The translations under genes and the position numbers were made by a program. This document shows, piece by piece, positions 19,201 to 30,775 of a stretch of 64,000 bases of DNA (its first letter is position 1; every line of letters starts with the position of its first letter). Source of the DNA: Chinchilla lanigera (lineage: Eukaryota; Chordata; Mammalia; Rodentia; Chinchillidae); contig NW_004955418.1 of NCBI RefSeq assembly GCF_000276665.1, forward strand, positions 5,183,714 through 5,247,713, given 5' to 3'. The notes beneath the pieces are model-generated. The model worked only from the letters and a program-made list of their open reading frames with translations. It made no database searches and had not been told where the DNA came from.

Positions 19201-21289
19201 GCTTACAATTATTTCTACATATTTAATATTGATGCAATTACAAAGCCTGTCCTGACAAATACTAAATCTTGAGTCATGTCCCCTTTGCCCTCTGATATTT
19301 TTGACCTTGAACTGAGACTGCCAAATAATACATAAAAATAGCTGGGGTAGAAGCATTTCCTTTGCAGTATAAATGATAAATTTTTTTTTTTTCTTAGAAA
19401 GTGATCTCATTTCTTCCTGGATTTTGTTTATTTTCAGTGCCTTGTGTCTTTTATTGTGGCATATTGTGATCACCTTGAAAGTCTGGGCTTTCGGTCTTCT
19501 ACAGTTTGGTTGTGTGTTTCCCTGGTACTGCTGCTGTGATATGTTTTCTGTCAGAGGAAATTTAGAGGCACATTAGCCTACCTGACAGGCACAATGAGCC
19601 ACCGGGCTCTCCTAAGGAGAAACTTCCACATGCCGGAGCTGTTCCTGTCTCTCTGTCTCATTCTCCCTCTTCAACCTTAAAACACCACCATGATTCAGAT
19701 GCAGATCCAAGCCCTTTTTGCTTATGAGCATTGCTTTGGATGCTGGTTTTAATTCTCTGTTCCCAATAACAGCAGTAAACCAGTTCTGCAGTGATCAATT
19801 CGCATTTCTGCAATAACGTGACTACAGCAGTTTATAGATAAAGCAAATGTCTTCACTTACAGCTGAATAGATACTAAGAATAGATAGAGAACTTTGTTTT
19901 CCCTGGGATGAGTCACTGACATAAGGGGGGAAATATCCAAAACTATACAAATGAAAAGCAATATAATTAACTTTTATGGAAAGTGTTTACAGTGCAAATT
20001 CTAAAACAATTTGCTTTTTCTCAGTGTGTCATAGAAAAATAGCAAGAATCAATAAAATTTATTAAAAATTCAAAAACATGAAGTGAGATATAATTGAATA
20101 GGTAAATTATTTCCTTGGCAGATTCCAAATAAACTAGCATATTTCCCTAAGGTCCTTGGGGAAACAAAGACCTGTGCATTTTCAGTTTCATATATATTAT
20201 TCCTCCCCTTGGGCAGTAAATTCGCTAAGACAAAGTTCTGGTACATTCATATCCCAGCTGGATGCTAAGACAGCTCTCCTATTTAAAATCTTCCAGTCCT
20301 TTTAGTAAATAATGAGGAGAGGTTTTTGTTTTGACAGCATTCCCTTTGTCCTTCTTATGTTTGAACCATGAACATGTAACTATGTAACCCACAGAAGTTA
20401 GTTGGAAAAGTCCAAAATCCTATGTAAATTTCTTCCTCCACTCTGCCAAGAAGCACAGCTATTTACCAAACCAACCGCTAACACTGGCCTGAGATTCTCT
20501 ATTTGCTGAAGGAATAAATAGAAGAACCTTGCATCATCCAAAAATTAGGAATGGGTGTCTTGCTAGGGTACTGATTCCTCAGAAGATTGCCAAGGAACAT
20601 TCTTAGTTTGCTCCCTTGTCATTTTCTGTCTCCGGGCCATTCTCCTGAAAGGTTTCAGAGAAGCTGACTGCGGCTGTGTCTCACCTATGCCCTTTGTCTT
20701 TTCCTGTCCTTCCACTTTTTCAGTTGTGGCAACTCAGTGGTCTTCAAAGTCGCTGACTCCCCTGAAGACTCTGAGTAAGGGAGCAGACCACAGATCCCTA
20801 TCTGTTCAGTAGTTCTTCCTTTTGGGTTTCTGCAATAATAAAGGGAATCTGCTTTCTGCCTTATCTCCTCTGTGAAAACCCTGAGGATACACACAGGGGA
20901 CAAGAGAGCCCTCTAGCTAGTCCAAAGCAATGGCAACAGGTCCCGTTGGTTCAGCCTGCCACTGAAAAACAGCAGAAAATCTGAAGAGCAAGAATCATTT
21001 ACTCTCATGCAAAGAAAACCAAAGTGCTAACACTGAGCTCTTATATACAGGTATACTCAATGTAAGGGTCTTTGGGAAAAAAACTGATTTATCTAGAGTA
21101 ATTTGGGTGAGATTCTTGAACAGGAGGACAATCTGGATAACACCTCCAGACATATTTAGATTCACTTAAAAAAAAAAATTCACAGGGTCTTAAATAACAA
21201 TGGCTAAAGAAATTATAAACAGTGTGTATTTATGTCTATACCAAAATGAGTGGGGAGGGTTTTCCTAATTTTTTAACTGAATTATTTTA
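19201..21289. other. Intergenic, nothing recognised
   Basis: AT-rich intergenic DNA without assignable repeats or credible coding frames. Confidence 0.4.
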
Positions 21290-21372
21290 ACAAATAGTGA
21301 TCAAATATTAACTGTGTGCCAGGAAGGCCAGGTATAGGTGCTGAAAGTATATTACAGAGCTCATATTCTGGC
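21290..21372. repeat. L2-like fragment
   Basis: 'attaactgtgtgccaggaaggccaggtataggtgctga' and 'agagctcatattctgg' resemble the ancient L2 family. Weak. Confidence 0.45.
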
Positions 21373-22525
21373 ACCCTCTGATGACCCCATTCACCATTGC
21401 TGTACCCACTCATGTTTCATACTGCACTGAGGTGGGTGCTCCAAAATCAAGGCCTTCACTTGCCTCCCTGCTCCTTTACTACAAAGCCAAGACAAACCAG
21501 ACTCGTGAACACATACATTTTCATTGGGAAAAGAATCTCCAGGAGTAGCATTTTATCATTTCCTCAAAGTCCTGAGGACTTCTTGTTTTTTGCATCAAGA
21601 ACTCTGCACTCAAACCCAGTGCCCAGGCAGAAAAATTGCCAAAAAAGGAATCTAAAACATGGAAGCATTTGCCAGCTTGGATGTCTGTACTCATAGCTAT
21701 CGAGAGAGCTGTGACAAGAGGGGTAGAGAGAGAGAGAATTACTCACCTAGAAGGCTGGCTGTCAAGGGAAAATCCAAACCTGGGAGTTTCCCCCTGAAAG
21801 CCCCTGTAACATTTTATTCTTTAAATAAGTCTTTTCTTCCTCTCTTTAGGTGAGAGATTGACATTTTAAGATCAATCATCCTCTGCTTTGCAGGGTTGGT
21901 AGACTAAGAACAGGGTAAATGGAAATCAAGCGAAATTTCCATTTTCTGAATAAAAGTACTCAAAATAGTTACATTCTAACTCAGTATAAAAATGGATGCT
22001 CTTCCCTCAGTGGTCATCATACCTTGCTATGGTTATCTCAAGACCTTTTGATGTCAAAATTTCACCCTGTTTTCCCTAAAAGAACCATTCTGAACCTACT
22101 CCTGCTGTTTGAATAGCAGCAGAAAGCAAGGGAATCTCACACTATGTTCTTTTCCATCACAGGCAAGGATGTTTTAGCCCTTAGATGTAGTCACAGGTTG
22201 CCAGCTTTTCCAGCTATCAGGAGACAAATTTAATTGTTTTACTGTAGTCTACTGCTGAATTTTTCTTCCTGATTCTATTATTTAGTAGCTTTTCTTCTTG
22301 TACACAGTAACCCCATTAACAATTGGCTAGCCTCTCTAAAAATCAGATTTATTTCATACTTCTCACCAAAGTCCTCTTTAAAAAGGATTAAGGCTTTCTA
22401 GATATTTCTTACGTCTTCCATGTGCCAGCCATTGGGCTAGGTCCTGGGTACCGCAGAACTGAGGGGTCATGCTGGGCCGATGCACTCCGGAGGGGAGTCC
22501 GTAGGGGCCTTGGTAAGATCAGCCT
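21373..22525. other. Intergenic, nothing recognised
   Basis: Short overlapping open frames (60-99 codons) on both strands but no recognisable protein. Confidence 0.4.
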
Positions 22526-22605
22526 TTTTGCTGACTGCTGTGTGGTCTAAGCAAGTTCGTGAACCTCTGGGACTCCAGTTTTGTTACCTGCAGAAGGCAT
22601 GGGGA
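22526..22605 (+). repeat. MIR SINE fragment
   Basis: 'gctgtgtggtctaagcaagttcgtgaacctctgggactccag' is a diverged forward MIR core. Confidence 0.5.
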
Positions 22606-24395
22606 GATCCACTTCTCTTCCAGGCTCAGCATTCTCTGATTGCTGCTGCTTTGCGGAACTCACTTCAACAGAAGCCCGGTGACCTCCCACGGGTGAGTGC
22701 TCTCATAGCAGCTCCCAAAGGGCCCCAATTCTAATCCAAAGGGGTAATTTCTGTGCTAAGATTTATGCTTTCCAAAGGCCCAAGAAGCTGTTTCTAAGAA
22801 GCACACACAGGTATGTCTTCCACTGTGCTGTACATTGGAGCATATTCTGCTCCCCGAGGTGCTTGTCCTACTTCCCAGATTCCAGGCAGAGAGTGAGCAA
22901 TTGCCAAGCTTGGAGAGTCAGTTTGAATTCCAAGCACCATGATCTGATCTCCCCGAGACCATAACAAACCATAGTTACAAAAACCAGCAAAAGTGAGGCT
23001 AGGTAATATTGGATTTACAGTAGTGACAGTTTATCAGGGCTCATTAAAACTCCCTAATTCTATGTTATCTAAGCATTTCCAACAGTTTTCCAAGCACCTG
23101 TGATGTACATTATTACTATTTATTTGTACTAATAAAATGCTTTCTGTTTGTACAATATTGTATTGCTTCTTATTTGCAAGTCACTAGATATTCTTTTAAT
23201 AACATGAGAGTATTGTTTTTCTCTGTCTTCTCAGTACACAAAAGATATTTTATAACCTGCTTTTTAAAATTCATCTCAACTTGCAAACTAGGCAACAGTT
23301 TGATACTGAAACCAGGCAGATTATTTGAAATTCAGTATTCTTCAATTTCTGACACAAGTAAGCAAAGAAATAAAAAAAGAAGAAAACCTCGTATTGCTTT
23401 TAGGTCTCTTCTACCTACATTTCTGCTTAGTTCAATTTCTTGTAACAGGAATATGGTAACTTGTAACACTGATCTGTGAGAGGACAGTTTCTTGTTTCCA
23501 CATATTTTGATACATTACAAAAATGAAGACCAGGTAGGAAGGTATGAGTTATATTGAGTAGCTCTATTTTCCTGACTTCCTAATAACATTTCATAGCTTT
23601 CTCTTCTTCCTTTCCTCCTTTCACTATAAATATCAGAGCCAGTGACTGACTTTTACTGCTGCTTTTCATGCAAACTTCTCAGGCTTGCAAATCAGCTACT
23701 GATTCTGGGAACGAACTCCCAGTCTCCCACCCTCACTCACACAGTCTCCTGATGGCCCTTTGGAGCAACAAAGAATGAAAAAACATTGTAGGACACATGC
23801 ATTTGAATAGCAAACCTCCAAGGTTGAATTATAGAGTCCTTGGCTCATCCCATTTCAGCTCCTTGGTGCTTGGCACAAGTCCCTGCCACCTAAACTTGTT
23901 ATTTTTCTAGAGAATGGCAGAGGGCAGCTTGGAGAGATACCACATATGGGAGTGTAGAAATAAAATAACAAAGTAGAATAATGGAAGAAAAATGGAAACA
24001 AATGCATAGCAATAGATTAGCAGAGCCTTTCTGTAAGCAGGAATTCTGCTTCCTACATCAAAAACTGTTGCTCTTTGATTTGTCTATGTTTGTGATACTG
24101 GTATGCTGCTATTGTTCTATTTTTTGTTTGTTTGTTTTTCATTTACTACTTTCTTTAAAATAAAAAAACAAAAAAGTAACACCTCCAGTACTTTACCCTC
24201 ATGAAATTAGTTATGTTCCCTAATAATGGTCTAGTCTACCAGAGTACTACTCCTCTCTGTTGACGTTCTCATAGCACTTTACACTCACACTCTGACCAAA
24301 ACTTATGAAGCAAATTTAGTAGGCACACTGGTGTTTATGCATATGTATGTACAAATACTATGTTGCAGAAACATTCAAGAGTGAAAAAATTAATC
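22606..24395. other. Intergenic, nothing firm
   Basis: A possible L1 3' UTR scrap is near 24090-24175 ('ttactttctttaaaataaaa'); otherwise unassigned. Confidence 0.35.
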
Positions 24396-24575
24396 ATGGC
24401 AATTAGCATTTTTGAGGGCATATTATGTGCTCAGCACTATGTACACAAGATAGCACACACATGAGCTTTCTCATTGAATATAATTATTTTAGGTACTAAT
24501 ATCAGCTACATTTTCTGGATGAGAAAACTGAGATACAAAGATGTTAAGTGATTTTTACTGAAGGTCAATTCCTAG
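24396..24575 (-). repeat. MIR SINE
   Basis: 'tattatgtgctcagcactatgt', 'tctggatgagaaaactgagatacaaagatgttaagtgatt' is an antisense MIR. Confidence 0.72.
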
Positions 24576-24660
24576 AAGGTGTCAGGAAGATGAATTATCT
24601 GAGCACCATGCTTCTTTGCATAAAACAGAGATGCCTGGCATCACCAGCAAGACATGTGAG

Positions 24661-24765
24661 GGCTGGGGATATATAGCTCAGTGGCCTGAGTGCCTGCCTG
24701 GCAAGCACAAGCCTGGCAAGCACAAGGTCCTGAGTTCAATTCCCGGTACCAAAAAAAAACAAAAC
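24661..24765 (+). mobile_element. ID SINE with internal 15-base duplication
   Basis: It is a normal ID body except that GCCTGGCAAGCACAA occurs twice in tandem (24696-24710 and 24711-24725), lengthening the A-box to B-box spacing by 15. B box 'gagttcaattcccgg' is intact and an A-rich tail follows. No other ID in the window has this. Confidence 0.93.
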
Positions 24766-24929
24766 TAAACAAAGCAAGTGACATGGTATGTGTGTCATTT
24801 GCAAGCTCCGTTCCAAACGTTAACTAAACTTGGGCATTTCTGTGAAACTTCTAGATTCTGTGGTAATCATATCCCCCAAAGGATAAAAATTCCTAATTCT
24901 AATGGCTCCTAGAAACAAATTTTTAAACT

Positions 24930-25130
24930 TTGGGCTTTTAAACTGTATTGGCCAATGTGACACCAATGAGCTAGATGTGAATATTAAAATTAACATTAGA
25001 TTATTATGATTTCTCAGTTGTACTAACCACATTTCAAGTGCTCAGTAGAAGCACGTGACTGGTGGCCTCTCTGCTGGCCAGCACAGCTATGGGACATTTC
25101 TACCAGAACAGCATTGCTGCTCTAGGACAC
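24930..25130. mobile_element. hAT-Charlie DNA transposon fossil
   Basis: 'actaaccacatttcaagtgctcagtag' followed by '..gtgactggtggcctc' and 'gcacagc' match the terminal half of a common placental hAT-Charlie family that reads '...agccacatgtggctagtggct'. Subfamily uncertain. Confidence 0.65.
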
Positions 25131-26880
25131 AGATAGCTTCATAGATATGACAGAGTAAATGATCCTTGAGCCCCTTCGGAACAGAGACTAACGTATTTCT
25201 AAGGAAGGACATTTACTGAGTGTCTGCTCTGGGCAAGGCATGATCAACAATCACCAGTAGAAGATCAATGAGGTGGATGTAGTCGACCCCTCCGCTGGAG
25301 CTCACTGTCTCTGCCAGGGCCAGGGTCTCCGGGAAGGACACTGCTATGAGAAGGCAGGTGAACAAATGGGCGTGGCAGACCTGGAAGATAGGATGTCTTT
25401 CCTGGCAGGAATCAGACAACTCTTTCTGGAGAGGAAGAAATCTAAAGTAAGGCCTTGATTGTGAGAAGCTGCTGTATTACCATTGTGAGAAGTGTTCCTG
25501 ACGGAGGGAGTAGCTGGAAGGGAGAAAGAGCATGGAATTTTTGGAAGAATTTTAAAAGGTCAGTAAAATTACTTGCACGATCCATTCTGTATTTTAAGAC
25601 TAGAGGTTGTTTTTCTTTTTAACATTCTCTAAGCTGCTAAGCACAGAATGGAAGGCAACAGGGAAGGGAAAGGCAGCAGCTCTATCACAGTGGGTGTCAA
25701 GAAGCAAACTGCGGCTAATAATGGTACCCTCCTCTGCCCCACAGCTCCAGTACGCAGAATGTGCATGGACAAAAGCCTGGGGCTGATGATAGCAACACAG
25801 CACCCACTTCGTCTGGAGGGTATGTGCCGGACACCAGACTGGGTAGTTTACTAACATTATTTTACTCAGTCGTCATCCCCAGCCTACTTATTCCTTGCAT
25901 TCACATTCACCTCACTGGAAACTGCTAGAACAACCCATGAACTAAAGCAGCCCCACCTTCAGAGCTTTGATTGGCTGCTTGAATGCCGGGTGATAGAAAC
26001 TCCCCAGCCACAACTGCACCTGTCTAGTGTGGCTGGCTAGGAGGGTGATTTAACACACATGAAGATGTGGAAGGAAGCCAGAGAGGAACCAGCAAAGCTT
26101 GTGCTGCAGAGAAAGTAGTTTGCACCAGTTAAGTGTAACCCCCAAAAGAAACAAGCGACTAAGGAAAACATCCTGTCTTTCAGAAGCTACCTGAATGACG
26201 ATCAACCCTGTGTCCATATTGTTTAGCTCCAGTAGAAGAATTTTGTTTTCAGTGCTAGAATTTTCCAGAAAATTATAAAACTAAGTATGTTTGTGCTTGT
26301 TGTCTTAGCTGGCAATAATCAAATGGACTGGAAACAAGTATGACCTACAGCAAGGTATTTAAGCCAACTTTCTTTACAAACTTCCCTCTAAGATTGCCTC
26401 GGTGTGTTGAAAACTGTTTGATGCCTCAACCCAGGTAAAATTTCAGTGGCTCACATCTTCGGATAAAATGCTTCAGTCACATCAAGAAGTAATTAAATAT
26501 GCAGGGCGTGAAATAAGCAGCAAGTCTGCCTTCAGAGCCATCTTACAATCTGTAAGTGATCCAAGGCAGACCATATGCCTTTAAATCTAGATGACTGTGT
26601 GTATCCAAGAGAAACCTCTCTGCCACTTCTCGCAAGAGTCTTCAAAGGAGGAAAAAAGGCAGATTTTTGTAGCTTGTCGGATAAATGTAGGTTAATGTAC
26701 GTGTCCATAAAAACTTGGTAAACTACCCTTAACTTTCCCTTTTGGATTCTCAATTCATTTCTGCAAGAGAGCGCTCAAACTGACAGCTCAAACCAACATT
26801 ATTTCTCAGTAGTTCATGGTGATAGATTACATAAAGTAATCTTGTCTGTCTGGGAAGGATTGCTGTCTTCTTCTTTGGGC
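25131..26880. other. Intergenic, nothing firm
   Basis: A weak L2-like scrap may lie at 25205-25315. Opposed open frames at 25600-25857 are chance. Confidence 0.35.
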
Positions 26881-27220
26881 CTCTTGAAGAAACTCCTCCC
26901 CTGCTCCACACTGGGCCCGCCCACTTTGGGGGTGTACACCCCCACTCCTGAGCAGACTGGCTTAGCCCTGGCAGAAGGGGCCGTTCCGTCATGGACATGT
27001 GACATAGCAAGGTCGAGCTGACCTTCCCTGGGATCGCTGTACAGACATAAGAAGGAAGGTTCTTCTATCTCTGGCTTTGCTAAGCTATGGGGCACGAGAG
27101 TGGGGCTGCTGCCGGTGGTCTTGCCGCCAGACGGAGAGACTCAGTATGAGGACGAAGTGAGGCAGGGAAAGTAGAACTGAGAGGAAACCACAGTCCTGTG
27201 TGTGCGTTCAGGGCCCCTGA
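26881..27220. other. GC-richer unassigned block
   Basis: It stands out from the AT-rich background and carries several CpGs, with two partly overlapping minus-strand open frames (26750-27095). The protein matches nothing I recognise. A decayed LTR or a regulatory patch are both possible. Confidence 0.3.
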
Positions 27221-27448
27221 GTTCTGTCAAGTCTGAAGTAACCACATCAGCCTCATGTGAATCACAAAGTATCTAGCAGCACAGGAGGTGCTGGACAGCA
27301 GTCACAGTAACAACAAGCGTTATCTTCTATCTCTTCTCCTCCTTCTTTGACCTTGGCCGCTTCCGAACAAAGAACAAAGCCATGCTTGGCAGCCAATGCT
27401 TGTTTCTGGATTCCAGAGGAAATCCAAAAAGATAGAACGGAAAGTGAG

Positions 27449-27841
27449 TGTCTTAGTTACTTTTTCATTACTGAGACACAATACCCAACAACTCCAAGGA
27501 AGAAAGGTTTATTTCGCCTCACAGTTTGTGGAGGTTTCAGGCCGCGGTGGGCTGGTTCCAGGGCAGGGCGGCATGGTAGGGGAGGGACAGTTCATGGCAT
27601 GGCAGGTGGGAAGCAGAAAGGGATGAAGGGGAGAGGAAGGGAGGGAGACCTTTCCAAGCCACGCCACCACGGACCCACTTCCTCCAAAGCAGCTTCACTT
27701 TCCAAATCACATCTAGCTAGGAACTCATCAGTGTACTAATCCACTGCTGACTTTCACAAGCTCGTGATCCAGTCATCACCCTTAAGCTCCACCTATGAGT
27801 GCATGAGGTTCTGGGGGGACATCTAGATATAAACTGTAACA
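27449..27841 (-). mobile_element. MaLR-type LTR, near complete, antisense
   Basis: On the minus strand it starts TGTTACAGTTTATATC, contains 'gatgactggatcacgag' and 'ggaggaagtgggtcc', and ends in '...agtaactaagaca'. Flanking pentamers GTGAG (27444-27448) and GTGCG (27842-27846) look like the original 5-base target duplication with one change. Its two open frames are not genes. It is the best-preserved LTR in the window. Confidence 0.85.
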
Positions 27842-30609
27842 GTGCGGAGCACCAATGCGGCATCAGCATCCCCTGCATCCCGCACCTATCCTTTTGGAGA
27901 CAGCCATACTTTGCTCACCGCATCCCCTCATCTCATGGGGTAGCCTGGCCGTAATCAGTTGATTACAACAAAAAATAGCATTGTTTCCCAGGGAATAAAG
28001 GGGATGCATTTGTTAAACCCTGAAGTGAACCTATTGCAGAAAGCAGGTTACATGAGCACCCCAACAGATGTGTAATTTCTAAGGGCCAATGGTATAAAGG
28101 CACCAACCTGTGTCTATCTGGATATATTCCAGCATTACCTTCGTAGGGAGCAGGCAGTCCAGAGTGCTAAAAATATAGAATTTATCAACTTGACACGGTG
28201 TTTAACCTTACAAAAACAAAACAGCATGGTGGTAATTAGTGCTAAATATTAATGGTGATTTAAAATTCAATTACTATGGGGCAGATAAAACCACTACTCC
28301 TGAGTCATGTTTGCAAAATATACATCTTCTCCCCCCTATGCAGTTGTGCAGACAAACTACATGCTTGTGCAATAAATGCTCATGGTTGAGGATCAAATTG
28401 GGTTGTTTATGTGATACAATCTGTGCAGTACAAAAACCTTAAAGGTAATTTCTGAAGCCTTATGTTTGTGATATTTTCAGACTCAATAAGCAACGTCATA
28501 AAATCATAGAATTTAGAACTGCAATGTATCTTAGTGGTGAAGGAAACAAACACGGAGAGGGGATTAATGAGTTGGTACATGGCAGGGCAGGACCTCAGAT
28601 CATGTCTTCTTGATTTCAGTTGGACATCTCATAAGCAATAGCACAGAACACTAGAGTTCTAGAGCAAAAGCTTCTCTAAATCAGCTAGTTTAACGTGCTC
28701 ATTTACAGGTGAGAAAATGGAGCTCAGGAGATGAAGATCTTGCTGAAGGTTAAAAAGAAATTAGGCTAAAATATAACAATCCCTATGCCAGTTCTCACTC
28801 TTCATTACCCTGGATAAAAAAAATGCTTTATTAAATTTAGTTGTAACCACAAGACATTGCACCACTTAATTTCAGTCAAAGGGTGAATAGATTAACACTC
28901 AGTCATTAGCAGGAAAACTTTGGTAATGTACATGGTCTGGCAATAAAATTTGTGTGACTAATGGAGTCTTGGTCAAGGAAGTGGATGGTCCAACATAAGT
29001 AAATAGCAGAGCTGAAAGACTGTAGTCTTCTGTGTATGTTTCTGTATTTTTTTTTTCCTCACAGTCACTGAGATCTAGAAGCTGGGGCTATTTCTGATGC
29101 TGCAACTTCACTGGCTTTTAGTGAGAAGGTACTTAAGTAGCCTAAAGCATCAAGTTCTTTTCCAGGCCTTGCTTCCTAATTTTTTCTGATGTGGTAGACA
29201 GAGTTAAATGCAGAGTATATGTGATAGTTTAAAGCTCATTGCAATGTTCCTATAGGATATGTGTTATACAAGGTAGAGTCAGGAAGCGAGTCTAAGTCTC
29301 CACAGCCCCAGTATTTCTACTCTCTTCTCCTCCCTTCCTTCCCCTCCCTTCCTCTTCTTTCAGTCTCTGTCTCTCTCCCTGTCCCTCCCTCTCTCTGAAA
29401 ATTAGAGCAGCTAAGTCATTCTATCTAACGAAGAGGGAGTAAGTGAGAAGCAAGCCTCTGAACTGCCTGTCCGCCTACAGAAACATTAACATTGTTAATC
29501 AGCACTAGAGACTTTGCTTCTCTTCCCAGGGAAATGGTTGATAGAAGCACAAAACATTTCAATCCTTTCCAAGCAACGTTGTTCTTGGCAATACCCAGGA
29601 AGAAGGGATTTATTCCCCTCTTATACCTTTTTGCAATCTTGTAGTTTTGAGTTACTAACAATAAGAACCAAAATAACGTCAAATCAGGTTAGGGAGGAAT
29701 TACCAACGCCTCTATGGCCAACGTTGTGGTAACCCCTACCAGATGTTCAAAAATAATATGGTTCTTGCCTTTAAAGAGTTCACCACCCTCCTGGAAAAAC
29801 AACATTTAATAACAGAGACAATAAAATGCTGCTGGTCCCTGGGCGTAGTGCACTCGGGTAGGGTGACCCTTGTCCTGTGCATGTGACTCAGGGAAACTGT
29901 CAGAAGGCCAAGAATGAAAGAAGGGAGGATGAGAAAAGAGATGTAGCTCTGACTAGCAGGAGTCAGCCAGCGATGAACACATGAACAGCACTCCATATTC
30001 CTGGAATTTCAACCAACTGGTTTCTTGCTTGCTGTGGCTTCCTCTGACCAAGCCTCTCGAGGCCGCTGCATAAAGGATTCTGCTACCCCTTGATCCACGT
30101 GTAGTCTGTTACGTGGCTCAGAAAGCCACATTCCCAAAGTCTCAGAGAAGGTGTAAACGAGTCCCTTCATCTCTGTCTGCACCAGCAGCCTCAGACTCAC
30201 AGACCAGTGTGAGTCTGCACAGACGTTTCCCCTCTGACCCTGAGGGACGGCCTTAGAGCAGATTTAAAGTCTTCACTCCCGCATTCCTGAGAATGAGAAG
30301 GGGTTTCATTGTGTTGTTGTTATTGTTTTCCTAGTATTTTTTCTTTCCCTAGCCAGCACTTTCGTCCTTTAAGCAAATAATTCCTCTGATGAGTCCACTC
30401 TATTAGTTCTTCAGTTATATTCTGATTTGTCTGAATCTTGGATAACCAAAGCGAGGCTGCAGCCACCACCCTTAAACAAAGAATAATAGAGTCAATCAGC
30501 CCATTAATCCCTGCTCCAGCAAAGCAGGCATGCCTGCCAACTCTCAGCTCTAAACTGCTTATTTCAGGCTTTGCTACAGTTACTAGCAAAGACCTTGGAG
30601 ACAGACCCA
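27842..30609. other. Intergenic with MIR scraps and a pyrimidine tract
   Basis: Antisense MIR-like scraps at 28545-28620 and 28685-28755; a C/T tract at 29309-29398. No gene recognised. Confidence 0.45.
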
Positions 30610-30775
30610 AGATACTGTGTGTTCCCAAATAAGTCATTTAGTTTCTCAGGGTGTATCCTTCCTCATCTCTAATACACAGATGGCAATGGTCCTTCCTTCT
30701 AATGATGTCAGAAGGATTAAATGAAGCAATGTAAGCAAGGTGCTAAATATTGTATTTGGCACATGGATGAATGTG
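30610..30775 (+). repeat. MIR SINE
   Basis: 'aagtcatttagtttctcagggtg', 'cctcatctctaatacacag', 'agaaggattaaatgaagcaatgtaagcaaggtgcta' and 'tttggcacat' are a full forward MIR 3' half. Confidence 0.75.
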
